Assembly: GCF_947623445.1 (NCBI RefSeq)
Contig: NC_135243.1
Span: forward strand, 22,018,479 to 22,082,478
DNA: 64,000 nucleotides
Direction of reading: 5' to 3'
Origin: Clavelina lepadiformis
Lineage: Eukaryota; Chordata; Ascidiacea; Aplousobranchia; Clavelinidae
Shown here: positions 55,790 through 64,000 of the stretch, in pieces
Layout of the letters: each line of letters starts with the position of its first letter
How positions within the stretch are numbered: the stretch's first letter is position 1
Notes under the pieces: model-generated
Databases searched by the model: none
What the model saw: the letters and a program-made list of their open reading frames with translations, nothing else
Told to the model about the DNA's origin: nothing
Translations under genes and position numbers: made by a program

Positions 55790-56035
55790 GCTGCCACTAT
55801 TGCAACAGAAAAAATCGTACGTTCAAAGATATTTTTCACAGTTCCTTGTTTATCTAACTTAAATGTTGTAACACAGTAACCTAAACTTTACCTAAAGTTT
55901 CCTTCTAATCTAAATCTAACTCCAATAAAACCTTAAATATACCCATTCTCCTAACCTAGCAGTCTATTTTTAACAACGGGCTGGGTGACCTACATACGGT
56001 GAAATAATCACTTCGTAAAATAAAACTCCATTAAA
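55790..56035. repeat. Dispersed repeat, copy 3 (hAT interior type)
   Basis: About 240 bases similar to the copies at 40.6 and 41.2 kb, sharing GTACGTTCAAAG, CTTAAATGTTGTAAC, CTTCTAATCTAAATCTAACT and GTGAAATAATCACTTCG. ATGGCTGCCACTATT at its left edge matches the same position in copy 1. Termini and target duplication were not recognisable. Confidence 0.75.
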
Positions 56036-57023
56036 AGAAACACTACCCCAGGGATTGGAATCCAATGTGTGCTGTAAAGCGCATTTAGTGTTTAACATTT
56101 TGAAGGAATGCTCATGCGAACCAACTTATTAAACCATAAGCAGTAAATTTCTAATTGCCAACAGTTGCAGAAGCATATTTTCTCAGATTTATAATTAGAA
56201 TTAACATTTGCAGTCAAACGTCTAATTTTACTACGGCGTAGGCTACAAAACCCAAATGTAGTTAGCTGCTGTTTTTACTTGCCTTGTTATCAATTTATCT
56301 CACTACTGGGGATTTATTTTAAACGTCTCGCAACGAAAGTTCTGAAGTTACACCAGCTGAAGGCTGCGACTTTCATTATATATTTCCAGGGAACTTGTTA
56401 CCAGTTAACCTACTTTGCGACCTTTCAACGAATATCTACGTAAATTACGTGTACAGCTACAGTGTGTGTAAGCTTAATTGATTTCATGATATCAGACTCT
56501 AAAAGGTTGGCAAAATCTCTTATTCACTGTCAACAATCAGAAAAGAAGAAGTATCAAGAATGAAATACAATTAAAGCTTGTATTACGCAGAAAATAACAT
56601 CAAACGAACAGGGCTCCAACAGAGCAATATCTCCTTCACAGGTCACACATTTACAGCAATGTAATTTTGATCAAGCAAGTGGGACGAACAACGCAGTAGT
56701 TAAAAGAAAATGCCCAAATGGTACGAATTTATGCCTGGAAAACATAAGACAATTTCAGCCAACAGTATTGTGGTGAGACTCGATTTATATGATATATTTT
56801 CTGGTAATGTCTGAACAAATTCAGTTTGCTTAAATTTCTCACTACCGTAAAGCGTATGATGACGAAACACGGAAACAGTTCGCGTAACCGTAATACGTTG
56901 TTTTCCATTTATTATATGAATAATTATATCTAGGGTATAATGCATAAAATATCATTGTTTCGTAACACAAAAATTAAAAGCAAATAATGTTACATAAAAC
57001 AATTTTTTTTCTTTTTTCATTCA
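56036..57023. other. Non-coding interval left of the Kazal genes
   Basis: AT-rich. The minus-strand frame at 56700-56945 has no homology or splice support. No transposon terminus or RNA gene was recognised. It would include the 3'UTR of the leftmost Kazal gene. Confidence 0.5.
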
Positions 57024-58417
57024 TTAGCACTCTCCTCTTACTCTGATTGTGAGACTTCGGCTTTGTGACGTGCGCCTGCAAAAATAACTTGTTTGTTTTA
57101 TGTCATGTAACATGGCTCAAATCATTGTAACAAAATTCAATAACAAACAACATTATTGTCTTGTTTATTGTAACAAACGTGCTTGACAGATGCCGTATAT
57201 AGGATATTGATTGGTTGTGACCAGTGAGTTGTTAGTTTATAGCCTACTATAATATGACTACAGTATAAATTGCATGGCAAATTTACAGGTAATGCTACTT
57301 TATAGAACAACATTTAACTTAACTGCTATGACGTTGCTTAAACTTAATCGACATTTTTGTTCTTACTAAAGTGGAATTGTAATTTTATTTCCTAAACTTA
57401 CGCTTTGCACGCAGCGATTTCAAACACGCATTCATTTGAATAGGTTGTTCCATCGCTGCCACACACAGGATCGTATTCTTTTGAGCACAACCTGTAATTT
57501 AGTCAAATAAGTTTGGTTAAAGCCTAAATTATTTGCGACTAACGAAGGGCTGCTGAAACTTTCACGCAGAAATAAACACACAATAACGCTACTGTGATCC
57601 TTGCACGAACCAAACAGGCTGTAACCAGCCATTGCGGAATCATTTTTGAAGTGGTGGAGCCACTGGCGCATATAGGATTGCTTTAAAGGGGGCCAAAAGT
57701 TTTTGAAGTTAGTCCAAAATGCAGGGGCGCCGGAAGCACGGGGGAAATTATCTGCTCTAAGTTTAAAATTAAATTTTGTGTTGTGTCTTACTTTGTCTTT
57801 TACCAATTTGATGGTGGATTTGCTTTCCCTTAGCATGCTATCGCTTTCAAGAAACAAGACTTTGAAGATCTATTTATACGTAATTACGTAACCATAAAAA
57901 TTCGTGCGTAGCTGTAATTTGCAGATACTGTACATAACTTTTTGAACTACGCCCAGCACCAAAAAAGGCCCTTTATAAAAATTTGCCACCGCTCTTTTCG
58001 ATAATCTATAGCGCCCCTACCAAAATGGGCAGAATTTTGCGCTTTAACGGCTCAAATACCGTTTAAAAACCCATCCAAATAAAAGATATTCTCATATTTG
58101 TACGTAAAATAGTTGGTATTTCATGACGTTCGTTTTCCAACATGGCGGCTAGTGTACAGTAATTGTGACCTCATTTGCGACCTATAAGTACAACTTCCAC
58201 AACAGCAGAAAAATTTAGGTCTAATTTGTAATCTAAAATTCAAGATTCGAATTTTGTCGTAGCCCTCCCAAGACCAAAGTTTCGCCATCTATATCGCTAA
58301 TTTATAACTATATCCACATTACTACAACTCATCTTACTTCATGCAGTCATCATCAGCTGCTTGACATGAAACAGCAACAATCACAACAAGCAAAAATAAC
58401 GGAACTAAAAACTTCAT
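57024..58417 (-). CDS. Secreted single-domain Kazal protease inhibitor (gene 1)
   Basis: Predicted extracellular serine-protease inhibitor of 73 residues. Exons 58417-58338, 57491-57402 and 57075-57024 have both introns in phase 2. Exon 1 gives a signal peptide (MKFLVPLFLLVVIVAVSC) cleaved near QAADDDC. The domain has all six cysteines: CMKLC, then DPVCGSDGTTYSNEC, AACK and a final GEC at the stop. The short C1-C2 spacing (three residues) marks a non-classical Kazal domain. By family convention the P1 residue is Lys in CSKEYDPVC, predicting a trypsin-like target. The terminal exon encodes only 17 residues. A TATA-like ATTTATAACC lies about 105 bases upstream. The gene has a sister to its right with the same architecture. 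Confidence 0.88.
57640..58050. mobile_element. Possible degraded transposon in Kazal gene 1 intron 1
   Basis: Contains CAGGGGCGCCGGAAGCACGG at 57721 and an opposed AGCGCCCCTACC near 58010, with GGGGGCCAAAAG and AAAAAAGGCCC between, suggesting inverted ends of an old element. The pairing is imperfect and no target duplication was established. Confidence 0.3.
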
Positions 58418-58429
58418 GATCTTCTGTCT

Positions 58430-60300
58430 GCTAGGCACCAAACCTCCCTTTGAAACAACTTACGAAAACAGTGGAACCAATCCTGCTACTAAAAAAATGT
58501 CCCATTGTTATCATGCGGTTATAAATGACAAAGCTGAAAGCACTGGGAAAAAGACCGTATGTTGTTGACTATCGTACTCTGTATACTTTACTTCAACTCA
58601 TTACGTATTTGATGAGTACATAAACCTGCTCTAACCACGCGGAAATAAGTTTTTGTTTAACACGTCTGCTGTTTTGCAAGACATCTTCAAAGTAGTGCGA
58701 ACGTGCAGTCTGCTTGTTTCTTGGCATGACTATCGTAAACAGCTACCTCGTTATGCGCTTAAATCATCAGTTATTTCCGTATCTTGACTACAGGTATTCT
58801 TTGACAAAAACCTGTTTCCTGAGGAGCGAACACAAAGGCTTATGGGCCTTCTGTACTCACAAAGCGCGCTTGATGCTATTTCAGAGATTCTGTCCCTACA
58901 ACAAGGGCAGCAATTGTGTGACGTAGCTTGTGTTTATCATCCTTTTTACATAGAGCGATCTCTGAGGCTGTAACTACCCTATTACAGTCGCTGGCACCAA
59001 CGTTTTCAATCATTTGGGTCATAAGTTAAAGCTTCAAATAGATAATGTAGTGGTTCTTAATACTTTTCATGCTTGCGAATCGTTATAAGTCCAAGATATG
59101 CCCACCCAAAATGTAGCTAAAACTTACTGTATTCCTAAAACTGCTTCTACAACAAGTATGAAGGTCATAGTTACAACGGCAACATTCAATTCAATTACAA
59201 GCCGCGACTTCTTTTCGTTTTTACTTCACATGTTCACTGAACCGCACGATTTAAACCCACTTCTGATTGTATTATGTCGTCATAATGGAAACCTGAATCG
59301 GCCATTGACGTTTACATTCAAGTGTCTCCATTTTATTGGTTTGCACAACGCTTTATGCAGCCAGGTTTCCCAAATATAGTATACAGTAGTATCGAAACGT
59401 TAAGACTTGTTTTATTTCGGCAAACAAACTTCATAATTGAGGTCTTTGGAGAAGGAAATTAGAAGCAACCATTTTGGGCGTTTTGTCAGACAGTTGATAA
59501 ACACTGTGCTAAGAAGAAAGACAGATTCAAACAACATAACGCCCTTGCAGTAATCTTCAAAATGTTAATTATAATTAATAAATCGGTAAATTAATCATAT
59601 CAATGCTGTCTGTGAGTTTTGATTCTTGCAAGTTGCCGGAATAGCTTAAAAAGTTTGAATAGAAAATTTCTATGCTAATAACGTCATGCAACTTTGTCTT
59701 CTTTGTAATTTTTTGTTGATTTATTGCAGCCCGCTACAGCACAATCAATTTGTACAGAAAATTCTATTGTAAGTTTCATTAAGCGTGCGCATTTTTATGA
59801 AGTGAATGACTACATAAGAAAATATATACAAAGTGTTATATCTTTGGCCAACACCATGAAGCTTGGTATGGGTCTAAGAGCAACGACCTTCCGACATCTT
59901 GTAAACATTCGAACCTGACCTAAAACATGAAAATCGTGTACTTTAGCACATTTTTTGTTGTCTATGAACGTAGAAAATAATTAATACGATCTTGTGTCAA
60001 CAACAAAACATGTATTGGACAATAACAGTCTACATTATAAATTTTCATGTGATGTTTTCAAAAGCAAAGATAGACAATGAAATTTCATAGATCAATTCCA
60101 AATTTTAGACCGTTAACTACTGTAAATGGGTTTGAACGTTTTTTTAATCTAATGTTGATTAATGATTAGTGATTACTAATACCTGATGACCCTAATAATT
60201 ATTATTAATTACTATTATTATGTGTTGTTATAATTAATTATTAATAATTATTATTATAGTCTACTATTATTAATATCTAATAATTACTATTATTGCTTAC
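58430..60300. other. Spacer between the two Kazal genes
   Basis: Should contain the promoter of Kazal gene 1 and the last exon of Kazal gene 2, but I could not identify the latter with confidence. From about 60165 to 60295 it is an AT-only tract built from TAAT/ATTA units that can fold on itself. Several open frames (58714-58926, 59098-59379, 59724-59918) are short and featureless. Confidence 0.45.
60165..60295. repeat. AT-rich TAATTATTA tract
   Basis: About 130 bases composed largely of ATTATT/AATAAT units, strongly self-complementary. It immediately follows the exon 2 donor of Kazal gene 2 in the direction of transcription. Similar tracts occur at 44716-44760 and, around a CAATTGAATT unit, at 61440-61525. 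Confidence 0.7.
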
Positions 60301-61026
60301 TTGCAAGCCTCGAATCGAAGCATACATCCATTATGGTAAGTTTTTCCGTCACTGCCGCAAACTGGTTTCTCCATTCTATTGCAACGACTACAAAAAAATA
60401 ATAAAAAGTTGACTGGTTGGAACACCCTACACTCACGTTGTAGTGTTACCAATATGATCTTTACTGGTAAGCCGAAATGGTAGAAAAGGCAATTTGAATT
60501 GCCGCTGCTGAATTGAATTTCTTGAATTTTCAAGAAATTTGACAGACAAGTTAAGTAAGCAACAGGGCTGGACTCATGCCACTGTGAGCGATGCGGCTGC
60601 GTTGGGTCCCACGATTTTCTGTGTTCTGCTTAGCACCAAAACAAAAATATAAATTTAGCTTTTATTTTGCACAAATCACAGTGTTACAGTATTTCTCACT
60701 TTGTTCTCGAAAGAGAATGTTTCGGTGAAATTATATCACAAAGCAAAACTTCGGTGGAAGCTGATTTGCAAAGAGTTGACATTCGGTTTACGTTATTATT
60801 AAACCATTAGATAATAATTATTAAGTCATTATTATTATTGTTATTAAATTACGTTATTTAAAATCGGCAAGGGGCCACACCATCAGTTCTCGGATTGGAC
60901 CCCACGCTTCGTAAGGCCGGCCCTGGAAAACATTACCAGTTTCACGACTTACAACATGCAACGTCTGCCCTCTGATGTAGAAACAAAAAGCAAAGCAATA
61001 GCAAAAAGCAAAACTATTATTCTCAT
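60301..61026 (-). CDS. Secreted Kazal protease inhibitor (gene 2), last exon not found
   Basis: Exon 1 (61026-60953) encodes a signal peptide (MRIIVLLFAIALLFVSTSEG) followed by RRCM. Exon 2 (60387-60301) encodes RCNRMEKPVCGSDGKTYHNG and CMLRFEACK. Both introns are phase 2, exactly as in gene 1, so the two genes are tandem duplicates. C1-C2 spacing is again three residues. The P1 position is Arg (CNRMEKPVC), so the specificity is also trypsin-like, and the residues around the reactive site differ from gene 1. Exon 2 ends after the fifth cysteine. A short exon carrying the sixth cysteine must lie to the left; the only phase-compatible candidate (59961-59943, QQKMC then stop) gives an abnormally short C5-C6 spacing, so I leave it out. 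A hAT element occupies intron 1. Confidence 0.82.
60563..60925. mobile_element. hAT-like element (363 bp) in Kazal gene 2 intron 1
   Basis: The left end CAGGGCTGGAC and right end GGCCGGCCCTG are inverted repeats of the CAGGGCCGGC type. The subterminal TTGGGTCCCA and TTGGACCCCA also face each other. The flanking octamers GTAAGCAA and GAAAACAT match at five of eight positions, consistent with an older insertion. No transposase was seen. Confidence 0.75.
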
Positions 61027-63163
61027 TTTTGATTTACAGATTCAATAGGGATCTAATCTAAACTGAAAATAAACTAGAATTTGTCTTATTTTGTCTGAAT
61101 GTCTGAATTTTGACCTACTGCTGTAGCTGTGCTGCTCTAACGGTACTCTAACTTTTAAACACACCTTCTAATCAGACAACAGCCTTATATGAAGCCAGAA
61201 ATATGATTATTAACTGGTGTTGAGAGAAAAGTGCTTTGTGCTCATGGCGTGTTGCTCAGTTTCGACATAAAACATTACGTTCGTACATCAGCAGAGGAGT
61301 GACATTGTAAACGTCTTTGTGTTTACTGGTTTGAACCTGTTCGGAGTAAACAAGTTGTTTGTTTAAGAAAACCTTAAGTTGAAGTTTTTTCTGAAGCTTT
61401 GTCCAGATGGTAAATAAATTGAGTGACCGAGAAACGCTCAATCATTGAATTCAATACTACTATACTCAATTTGAATTGAATTGCATTTGAATTGAATTGC
61501 ATTCAATTGAATACTCAATTTTCGGAATAAGCTGTCCATATGGATCAAACATTCGTTGTCTGATGATCATTAGCAGTCTGGAATGTTCACAACAAATTTC
61601 GATCTCTCAAAATATATCCGTTGTGTGGCAAAGAAACACTTAGCTGGTTCGCGCAGTTCGCACCACAAGCAAAGTAATGACGTCAGAGATGAAAAGTTGT
61701 TTGTGCAATGCTTTTGTTTATGGGTGATGTGATGTAGCGAACTTTGCTCACGTGTAGCAACAGCGGACGAAGCTATAATTCCTAGTCGAGAAACAATTAG
61801 CGTATAAAATGAGAAAAACTTGGACGATTTCTTTCCATACCACTTTCATCACAGTGAAATGTAAGTCGTGTAAGCAAGACATATAAAAGATCTCAGATTA
61901 ATTTGTTTGTTTCGCTTCATGCCAACGACCTCCCTCTAAAAGTTGTTGTCATGCCAAATCGATCATACGTGGTTCGCTGTCACCCACATTTCTGCGATCG
62001 TGGGAAAAGCGTTATGTAGGGCTTGTAGGCTTTGGTTTCTGAGAAATCGTGGAGCAGTGCTTGCGTGATCTTAGGAGGCGCTGTCTTGCATCAACTGTTA
62101 ATTTGTTGTTGGAATTTTGATAAAGTTATTTTTGCATCTAGTGGAGTGCAGGAGTGTTGTAATACGCGCGGGCTTAAATGAATTTCTCAACTAACGTAAA
62201 TTCGATTTTCGAAAAAAAACTGAAAAAGGAATATTTTGTTGATTAATAAACTATCTAATTGTCATAGCTGCCAAATTTGTCCTCACGTACCACTTAACAT
62301 ACAACAAACTACTACAGCGGATTATGTTACTGTCGCATTCAGGAATGTGCTTGTCACATTTTTCTCCTCCCACAGAAAAATGATAATCACCAGCGAAATG
62401 GAATCAGAGCCCCATACACTGTTTTCCAGCGCGTATCACGGTTTGAAACGAAACGGAACTCGGAACGTGTTCTTCCAAGTCAAAGACAAGGTTCAACGGA
62501 TTGAAGTTTTCTATTTTATTACTCAGTCAATAATATATATACATATATATAGTATACGGTTATACGACTACGAAATGTATACGGTTACGATGTACGAAAT
62601 GTAGGCCCCAGAATCCCAGACTCTGTTTTCCATTGTTCCATTGTTCATTCCATTCCATTGCATACCATTGTTCGCAAACTGATGGTTGGTCACATTGCTA
62701 TTAAACGAATGTTTTGGGACACAATTCGACATGCTTCAATGTCTATTGACCTTGTATTGCTGTTCTGCTTTGTTGCATAATGAATGTGTATTTATTTTTG
62801 TTGCTTCGATCGCTGTTTTAACATCACCACTTGTTTCGGTCGGTTCGGTTTGAACTGTTTTCAGTTTAGTAAAACATGAATTTTAAGTAAATAAGATCTG
62901 GTCCTTGTTAAAACAGAGGGAATTCTAATAAAAACAAACCGGCGATTGCAGAACGAAAACGGTCAACTGTAAAATCGAAGTCGGTTCTTAAACAAATGAA
63001 CTAATTAGAGCAAAGACATCACTAGATAGTGAAGAAATTCCACGAGAAGCAACTGTCCTTTAGTGCCCCACACTACGCAGTAAGATTTTGGTGTGAACTG
63101 AAAAGTATTTTCAACACGTGTTTAATTTACTCGAGTGCGGAACTAACTCTGTTAAAATCGCTT
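61027..63163. other. Non-coding interval right of Kazal gene 2
   Basis: Contains the Kazal gene 2 promoter and simple repeats: GAATTGAATTGCATT near 61440-61525, and CCATTGTT/CCATTCCATT near 62620-62672. A plus-strand open frame at 62236-62604 contains an acceptor-like CCTCCCACAG and a donor-like AAG|GTTCAAC, but the resulting segment has no homology and no partner exon. Nothing else could be supported. Confidence 0.45.
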
Positions 63164-63169
63164 TTTATT
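63164..63169 (-). terminator. Polyadenylation signal of the orphan peptide gene
   Basis: An AATAAA hexamer on the minus strand, 26 bases beyond the stop codon at 63196. Its closeness supports the open frame being a real terminal exon, although a single hexamer is weak evidence in AT-rich DNA. Confidence 0.45.
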
Positions 63170-63195
63170 GCTAGTCGCTGAAAAGCTCTTCTCTT

Positions 63196-63393
63196 TCAAG
63201 GCTCATTAGATGCCAAATAGTCTCCGACATGTGAATTGCAGATAAAGGAAACCAGGGTTGCAACAATTTTACAAGCGTCCGCGCCATCGGCTGATTTCTT
63301 TTGATGCTGTTCTCTTTGCGTATTGGGATTTTTACTGGCGAATAGCAGCAAACCAATCCAAATAAGGTTTAGGAATGCGCTAGTCTTTGCCAT
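63196..63393 (-). CDS. Candidate orphan short secreted peptide
   Basis: An open frame of 65 residues starting MAKTSAFLNLIWIGLLLFA, a good signal-peptide profile, followed by a polar, Gln/Lys-rich segment (KNPNTQREQHQKKSADGADA). The C-terminal part has two cysteines 13 residues apart (ACKIVATLVSFIC). An in-frame Met nine codons upstream (63420) is possible but would put charged residues ahead of the hydrophobic core. An AATAAA at 63169-63164 lies 26 bases after the stop, and a TATA-like CATAAAAG lies at 63538-63531, about 140 bases upstream of the start. No family recognised. It could instead be a first exon, since GCTT|GTAAAA resembles a donor. Confidence 0.45.
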   Translation of the reverse strand: MAKTSAFLNLIWIGLLLFASKNPNTQREQHQKKSADGADACKIVATLVSFICNSHVGDYLASNEP

Positions 63394-63538
63394 TTTCTCG
63401 GCTTGAAAACGAAGCCGCATTGTTTGGCTGATGTTTGCAAGGTTGTACCTCGAGAAACATGTTTTTCACTGTAGAAGAGGCGCCGACAGAAGAGGTATTT
63501 TGTTCAAATGCTGAGAAAAACAAATTAAAACTTTTATG

Positions 63539-64000
63539 AACTACAGTACGATAAAGTTCTGAGGATTGTAATGAGTTTAAAATACTATACAGATAGGAAA
63601 AACTTAACTATGTCTTTTATTTACACTTAACTTTCTCCTTTGCAATAGTAACAGTTGTTGTTTCACATCAGTAAGGAAATATGGTGAGTATAGTGAGACA
63701 GAGAGTCGTAAAAATCTCGCACAAATTTTACGGCTAATTAATGTACAACCGTTGTCTGCATTGTTATAACTTATTAAAGTTGTAATGATTGATGATAATT
63801 GCTGCAACGTAAAATTTGTGTGCAACGCTGTACTGTGAGCCTGCTGCTTGTCAAGATTTTATTGGAGCTTTATATAAAAAATATATCTAAGCTTTAAAAA
63901 CGAGTCTTTTTTGTGATGTTGTTGAAACAGAAAGAGCAAGGGGCCACAGCTTTTGCTAAGTAGCAAAATTGAATGTCAAAGTCAGTGAACTGTGTCAGAA
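63539..64000. other. Right-end non-coding sequence
   Basis: AT-rich DNA upstream of the candidate peptide gene. The minus-strand frame at 63604-63825 has no homology or splice support. No repeat, RNA gene or transposon end was recognised up to the window edge. Confidence 0.5.

Noticed and set aside
59943-59961. Phase-compatible mini-exon for Kazal gene 2 (QQKMC then stop)
   Set aside because: It would place the sixth cysteine only five residues after the fifth, too short for a Kazal fold.
62236-62604. Open frame of 122 codons with an internal acceptor-like and donor-like site
   Set aside because: No homology, and the nearest upstream candidate exon (61808-61860) joins to an immediate stop.

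Overview
The window looks like nuclear DNA from a tunicate, most likely a Ciona-like ascidian. The genes are spliced animal genes with short GT-AG introns, many only a few hundred bases long. The set is chordate in type: striated-muscle myosin heavy chain, FoxQ1, G-alpha-q, FAM227, MRM2, IMPACT and Kazal inhibitors. Non-coding DNA is AT-rich and littered with small hAT-type DNA transposons. No species name can be proven from the sequence alone. I saw no retrovirus-like, Polinton or other viral fossils, no CRISPR array and no rRNA or tRNA gene.

Layout, left to right. 1-3.6 kb: 5' part of a muscle myosin heavy chain gene on the minus strand, running off the left edge, with a TATA box and non-coding first exon at its right end. 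6.5-10.4 kb: complete three-exon FoxQ1 gene (minus). 10.4-15.8 kb: non-coding. 15.8-34.1 kb: G-alpha-q gene (plus) with two alternative first exons about 6.5 kb apart that both splice in phase to the same six downstream exons. 34.1-41.7 kb: mostly non-coding, with hAT remnants. 41.7-42.5 kb: two putative exons (minus) of a very divergent homeodomain-like protein. 43.0-49.0 kb: 15-exon FAM227 (FWWh-domain) gene (minus), assembled here exon by exon with consistent splice phases. 50.9-53.2 kb: six-exon mitochondrial rRNA 2'-O-methyltransferase MRM2 (plus). 53.7-54.5 kb: intronless IMPACT homologue (minus), tail to tail with MRM2. 57.0-61.0 kb: two tandem minus-strand genes for small secreted Kazal inhibitors. 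63.2-63.4 kb: possible orphan short secreted peptide gene (minus).

The genes do not form a pathway; this is an ordinary mixed stretch of a compact animal genome. The points most worth a second look are the two G-alpha-q amino termini with different palmitoylation cysteines, the poorly characterised FAM227 gene, the homeodomain-like exons lacking the normally invariant Asn51, the orphan secreted peptide, and a family of related hAT elements with intact 8-bp target duplications. I found no multi-gene system that I would call previously undescribed.
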